Shown here piece after piece: positions 59,921 to 64,000 of a stretch of 64,000 nucleotides of DNA (position 1 is its first letter; each line of letters begins with the position of its first letter). The notes below the pieces were generated by a model, which worked only from the letters and a program-made list of their open reading frames with translations, searched no databases and had not been told where the DNA came from. Made by a program: the position numbers and the translations under genes. The DNA is from Mactra quadrangularis (lineage: Eukaryota > Mollusca > Bivalvia > Venerida > Mactridae): contig CM046307.1 of assembly GCA_025267735.1 (NCBI GenBank), positions 53,315,395 to 53,379,394 of the forward strand, in the 5' to 3' direction.

Positions 59921-60349
59921 TTAAACAATATTTATTTATCAAATAAGTACATATACAATAGTATAAACATGAAAAAATTGAGGATTGAAGAGATAGCATA
60001 GCTAATTTTGAACTTCTCTCCTCAGACATTTTTAAGGAAAGAGATACTTGTGGGTTTAAAACCACTTTTTCGATCTTAAAACCACACGTTTCCCTTTAAA
60101 ATACAAAATTATTTGTACCGGTTATAACTGGTAATATTGTATTAATATATATAGAAAACAAGGAAAAAAATACATACAAACAAAAACTGGAAAACAGAAA
60201 GAAAAGAAAAAAAACATCATGACATGAGAATAGGAGATATGATGCAGTTAAGTGCTAAGTGAGTACAGTAAAGGAGAAAAGACGAGAAAATGTATACAGG
60301 TCGGTCAGCTATAGGTGTGATATATTAGAGGACGAGTGGCCAAAACAAA
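59921..60349 (-). mobile_element. LINE 3' untranslated region and 3' end
   Basis: It continues from the last LINE stop codon. The minus-strand sequence ends near AATAAATATTGTTTAAACTA, resembling the AATAAAATATGTTTAAACTT end of the fragment at 63640-63832. The exact terminus and target duplication are not resolved. Confidence 0.6.
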
Positions 60350-60856
60350 TTAGTCAAATCGTTTTGATTGTTTGATATAACTGTGTACATGCCTAAACAG
60401 TTCAATATTTGTCGTCAAATCAAAGGCTTGATCCCCGTTTAAGAGTTGGTGCACCGTTACTGGTATAACATTTTGTATGTTTTCAAAAAGTACTAGTCGT
60501 TGTTGTTGAAATAACGGACATTCTAGAAAGTAATGCTCGGTGGTTTCTATTTTGCCGCATGGACAGAAGGGGTTATTTATAATGTTTTTTGAGAAAAGAT
60601 GTTCTCGAAGATTACTACAGTGTGTTCTTATTCGGGTATGTAATATTGACGTTGATCTGTCACCAACATAAAAGTATTTCGGAACTGATTGTATTTGATT
60701 TAAGGCAGCCAAACCACGTTTAAAGGACGAGAGGGATTGTGGCTCTCTTAGTTCATTTGGAAGAGCGTTCCATGCTGCTATTGTTGCTGGTATGAAAGAT
60801 TTTGCATAGAGATTAGTATTACAGAAAACGTTACGAGTTTGTGAAGCATTTCTCAA
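60350..60856 (-). pseudogene. LINE ORF2 C-terminal part (third reading frame)
   Basis: 168 codons to TAA. It contains the family's C-terminal signature: a FIPATIAAWNALPNELR block, an FKRGL helix, and a Cys/His motif FCPCGKIETTEHYFLECP that resembles the zinc-binding region seen after the reverse transcriptase in Jockey/CR1-type LINEs. It is displaced by one frame from the RT segment because of an extra base in a T/A homopolymer near 60935. The family role is reverse transcription and target-primed integration in the nucleus; this copy is broken. Confidence 0.85.
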
Positions 60857-60932
60857 GTTGTAAGCAGATGTTTCGGATATCGTATTAGGGATAAGATCTA
60901 TTAAGTACTGAGGAGCGAGTCCGTGCTTTATT

Positions 60933-61847
60933 TTAAAAAAAATGTATAAGTCTATGATTTTCTCGTCGCTGTTTTAGTGGAATAAAGCCAGTTTCATGGT
61001 AAAGTTTATCAATTGAGACTAATTTAGTTGTGCCAGATATGATTCTCAGAGCTTCTAGTTGGACGTTTTCAAGCAAAGTTTCGTCGTGCGTTACAAGATT
61101 TGACCATATAACATCACCATATTCAAGCACGGGTCTAATAAATGACAAGTACATAATTTCTAGTGACTTACGATCTAATATGAATTTTAAAGACCTCATG
61201 GCATTTACTCGCTTCCATGCTTTATCTGTTATATTTAGAATATGTTGATGCCATGTGCCATCTGAAGCTAGTGTTAGTCCAAGATGTTTATGTGTCGTTA
61301 CTTCATTTATATTTGTATCATTCATTAGCACAGGGGGATGTAAAGGTTTGTTATGTTTTCTTGATATGATAAGTGATTCTGTTTTTTGAGGATTAAAAGT
61401 AACAAGCCATTTTTCTGCCCAGTTAGAAATTGTTTGAATGTCTGAGTTAAGAGCTATTGAGGCATTGATTGGATCATCTACAACTACGTAAAGACTGGTA
61501 TCGTCAGCAAATAGACGTATGGAAGATTGTATATTGTCAACAATGTCATTTATATATATTATAAATAATAATGGCCCCAGTATTGACCCTTGAGGGACAC
61601 CAGCCTTTAAACGGAGAGGTGTGGATGATTTGCCATTTACAACAACTTGTTGGAACCTGTCTGTTAAATAATTATCAAACCAAAGAATGAGTGATCCAGA
61701 TATACCTTTTAATTTTAGTTTGTGTATGAGACCTTTATGCCAGACTCGATCGAAAGCTTTGGAAATATCACAGAAAATGGCTCTAACTTCTTTCCCCTGA
61801 TCCAGCGCTTCACAAAAAGTATGATATAATGCAGTTAGTTGGTTCAC
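60933..61847 (-). pseudogene. LINE ORF2 reverse-transcriptase palm and thumb
   Basis: 304 codons in the second frame. Visible RT blocks: AIFCDISKAFDRVWH (first catalytic Asp) near residue 24-38, GVPQGSILGPLLFIIYINDI (block B) near 83-102, and RLFADDTSLYV (catalytic FADD) near 111-121, then KTESLIISRKHNK and a thumb ending RRENHRLIHFF. This order fits non-LTR elements of the Jockey/CR1 supergroup; no RNase H domain follows. The apparent start Met is internal to the domain. The frame ends at a homopolymer-associated shift rather than a true stop. Confidence 0.92.
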
Positions 61848-61923
61848 AGTGGAGTCATTTTTTACAAAACCTGATTGCAGAGAAGTTATTGAATTGTTTG
61901 AGACAAAGAAATTGAAGATATAT

Positions 61924-62639
61924 TTATGAACTATTTTTTTCGAAACATTTGCTTACTACAGAAAGGAGAGATATAGGACGGTAATTACTGACTTCATTGG
62001 CATCATTTTTCTTAAAAATTGCACATACATTTGCTATTTTCCATTGAGATGACATTTGGCTGATAGAGAGAGAATAGTTAAATAATTTGCATAGTGGTTG
62101 ACTAATTTCTACATGCAATTCTTTTAGGACTCTACTATTGATGGTGTCTGGCCCACAAGCTTTCCCAACAGGTAACGATTTTAAGACTGAGGACACATCT
62201 TCATATGTAATATGGATGGAGGACAATTGGGTAGACGCCAGCATTGAATGAATGTCTGGAAGAACCATGTTGTTATCATTTAGAAGAGTTTGTGACTGGA
62301 AATATTGATTAAGTAGGTTTGCTTTATCAACGTCGTCTGAGACATATGTATTAGTTGTGGTGTCTTTTAGAGGTGGTATAAGTGATTGTTTGTTGTTTTT
62401 TGTAGTAAATTGTTTCAGGATTTTCCAAAAATTTTGCTGGGAAGAGTTAGGACATCTGAGTTTTTGTGCTAGAGATGCAAAGTGTTGATCTTTTGACTTT
62501 CGTATTTCTGAGAGTACACTATTTCTAATAATTCTATAAGTAGCCCAGTCACCTTCTCGTTGTGATTTCTTAGCTTTGTCATATGCTCGCTTTCGTTTTC
62601 TGATTAATTTTCTGGTGTATTGGTATTTGGTAATACGAG
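61924..62639 (-). pseudogene. LINE ORF2 linker and N-terminal RT part, 5'-truncated
   Basis: The first-frame segment covers the basic linker between endonuclease and RT (TRKLIRKRKRAYDKAKK, NFWKILKQF) and the first RT blocks (GKACGPDTINSRVLKEL, NYRPISLLSVVSKCFEK). The apurinic-type endonuclease domain and ORF1 are missing because homology stops at about 62640, where a SINE begins; the apparent start Met at 62655 lies in the SINE. At its 3' end a run of seven A (minus) at 61934-61940 shifts the frame; the coding sense continues in the next frame across 61848-61930. Confidence 0.88.
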
Positions 62640-62910
62640 CCCGGATCGATAGCACAGTTGGTTGTGCGCCGGATTTTCGAGTGTAGGTTCGAATCCCGCC
62701 CGGGAAGGTTATACCATTTCATAAAAATACCCCAATAATGTCGATTTTCCTTCATTAATAAGGTATATTGGGAAGTATGACTAGTCGGTCTTGTGGAACA
62801 GTAGGTGAGTTCTGGTTATAGACAAGGGTAAAGGAACCCTGGGTTATGTGAGCTAGCCGTCAGTAATAGCTATAATTTGTGTTGACATGGCATTTAACCC
62901 AATAAAGTTA
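62640..62910 (+). mobile_element. complete tRNA-derived SINE (family B)
   Basis: The head has A box GATAGCACAGTTGG at about 62647-62660 and a near-perfect B box GGTTCGAATCCCGCC at about 62687-62701. The body shares CATTAATA...GAGTTCTGGTTATAGACAAGG with window bases 1-97 and ends in a GGCATTTAACCCAATAAAG tail. Its 5' end abuts the truncated 5' end of the minus-strand LINE, head to head. Confidence 0.85.
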
Positions 62911-62955
62911 AATTACAAGATTCTGTAATTATATCATTTTATGTCTCATTTACAG

Positions 62956-63041
62956 AGGAAAATGTCCAACCTCTACTGGAAATCGACCCCGAGAACCCCG
63001 TATTCGACTTCACGCATTTTAGGGCAGGAAAAGGCCACTGA
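62956..63041 (+). CDS. candidate terminal exon of unknown gene
   Basis: It follows an acceptor-like TGTCTCATTTACAG and is strikingly GC-richer than its flanks. In phase 1 it reads ENVQPLLEIDPENPVFDFTH, then FRAGKGH and TGA at 63039-63041. A second frame (RKMSNLYWKS...) stays open to a CTAG/GTACAT donor at 63046. The first frame is more protein-like. No upstream partner exon was identified, and 85 bases are too few to name a family. Confidence 0.3.
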
Positions 63042-63094
63042 CCTAGGTACATTTAAGAATATTTTAGTATTTAAAATTAATTAATATTTTTAAT

Positions 63095-63325
63095 TTAATT
63101 TCAAAGGGATTGGTTAATTGCTTGACAACACAACTGAACCATTTCTATCTTCTGTTCGACTTTTAATCCCTCCCAGTCTAAATGACCATCCCTTGATTTG
63201 ACTTTGAAAATTTACTTAAAATAGACAGAACTTTTCGTCTCTCACTCAGCAAATATGCCACTTAAAGCTCTGGAAATTTAGAAGGGATGCCCGATCAAGG
63301 TAAAAAACACAACGGCTACATTCGT
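63095..63325 (+). repeat. diverged direct repeat, right copy
   Basis: Matches 59385-59655 in order and orientation (TTTCAAAGGGATTGGTTAAT, GTTCGACTTTTAATCCCTCC, CCCGATCAAGG, ACAACGGCT). Confidence 0.8.
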
Positions 63326-63639
63326 AATGTTATATATATATCTATTGAATCCTCCATTATGGGGATAATAACATATTTACAAAGTAATTTTACAAAGTAA
63401 TGCAAATATATAATACATCAAACAAAACAATTATATCATAAAGGATAAATTAAGTATTATTTACATCCATTTAATGTAAGAATAACACATATGAAAATAC
63501 AATGTATACTAAATCAAACATACCAATACAATTTGAACTGTTCATGCTTTGACGGTTGGGAGAGGGCGAACAATATATATCTATTCTTATATTCAATATT
63601 TTTTTTGTATTTTCATGAAATTCAATCCACTCCTATTGC

Positions 63640-63832
63640 CCGACTATTTTATTTTCTTGCATTGTTTAATGTATATACCTTAAGGGGAGAGCCGTAACTA
63701 AGTTGTAGAACTTGTGGCTCAACCCGATTGCCGTATATACATTTAGTTATGTGTTATAATTATATTTGTTGTAATTATGTAATTGAAAAATGTATTTACG
63801 GGCAATAAAATATGTTTAAACTTAAAAAAAAC
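63640..63832 (+). mobile_element. probable 3' end of a second LINE
   Basis: GAGCCGTAACTAAG...CTTGTGGCTC forms a small stem, followed by AATAAAATATGTTTAAACTT and an A8 tail at 63824-63831. The A-tailed end and its resemblance to the 3' end near 59921 suggest a 5'-truncated LINE copy in plus orientation. The start is uncertain, and no coding part remains. Confidence 0.35.
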
Positions 63833-64000
63833 ATACCAATACAATATAGATGAAAGAAGAAGAAGATTTTATTTTCAGATCAATAGGTCAATAGACCCGC
63901 GTGAACATACAATGAATTTCATAAAATATACAATCACGTGACAATGACATTACATGTAATCAATAACATACAGTTGAAAAAGAGAGAACATTCGAGATCA
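63833..64000. other. unassigned right edge
   Basis: AAGAAGAAGAAG-type purine run and unremarkable sequence. Confidence 0.4.

Overview
The window looks like nuclear DNA of an animal, most likely a bivalve mollusc. It is AT-rich (I judge roughly two thirds A+T by eye), has split genes with GT-AG introns and AATAAA-type signals, carries no bacterial-style operons, and is packed with tRNA-derived SINEs, TIR-bounded MITEs and a Jockey/CR1-type LINE of the kind common in mollusc genomes. The species cannot be fixed from sequence alone. Open reading frames are uninformative here because exons are short; the two convincing genes were found by reading splice sites and phases.

Layout. 1-16 kb (+): the 3' end of an aminopeptidase O (AOPEP, M1 family) gene. 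Three phase-0 exons (7626-7742, 8398-8484, 15552-15698) encode the C-terminal helical domain up to the stop; a fourth exon upstream (6666-6751) is plausible. The last intron is 7 kb and contains dispersed repeats and a cluster of a 13-base motif. 18.6-22.7 kb (-): the 3' end of an unrecognised cysteine-rich gene with four exons (22442-22510, 21262-21312, 19645-19701, 18752-18900), all joined in phase 1. Its first recognised exon is preceded by five tandem copies of a 40-bp unit, each carrying a 3' splice site.

23-46 kb is repeat-dominated: GGATCCAG-ended MITEs, a TTAA-flanked MITE, a 2.4-kb element with ~300-bp TIRs, hAT-type MITEs (one with a perfect 8-bp target duplication), a Tc1/mariner-like MITE, a 1.37-kb foldback element made of TTTTTCACAA palindromes, and a MULE-like MITE with a perfect 9-bp duplication. 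47.2-49.5 kb holds a 1.15-kb tandem duplication, each copy ending in a 170-bp palindrome. 49.9-50.3 kb is another hAT MITE. 51.6-52.1 kb is a minisatellite whose unit is a small inverted repeat, ending in a 78-nt hairpin. 52.4-55.3 kb is a MITE split by a 2.5-kb TIR element flanked by a 7-bp duplication. 55-60 kb is mostly blank with a possible exon (57.5-57.75 kb, minus) and a small MITE. 59.9-62.64 kb is a 5'-truncated, twice-frameshifted LINE (minus) abutting a complete SINE (62.64-62.91 kb); two diverged direct repeats flank this block.

No new enzymatic system is evident. The observations most worth following are the tandem 3'-splice-site array with its symmetric phase-1 cysteine-rich exons, the foldback element, the palindrome-bearing tandem duplication, and the nested TIR insertion. 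All alignments were made by eye; percentages are approximate.
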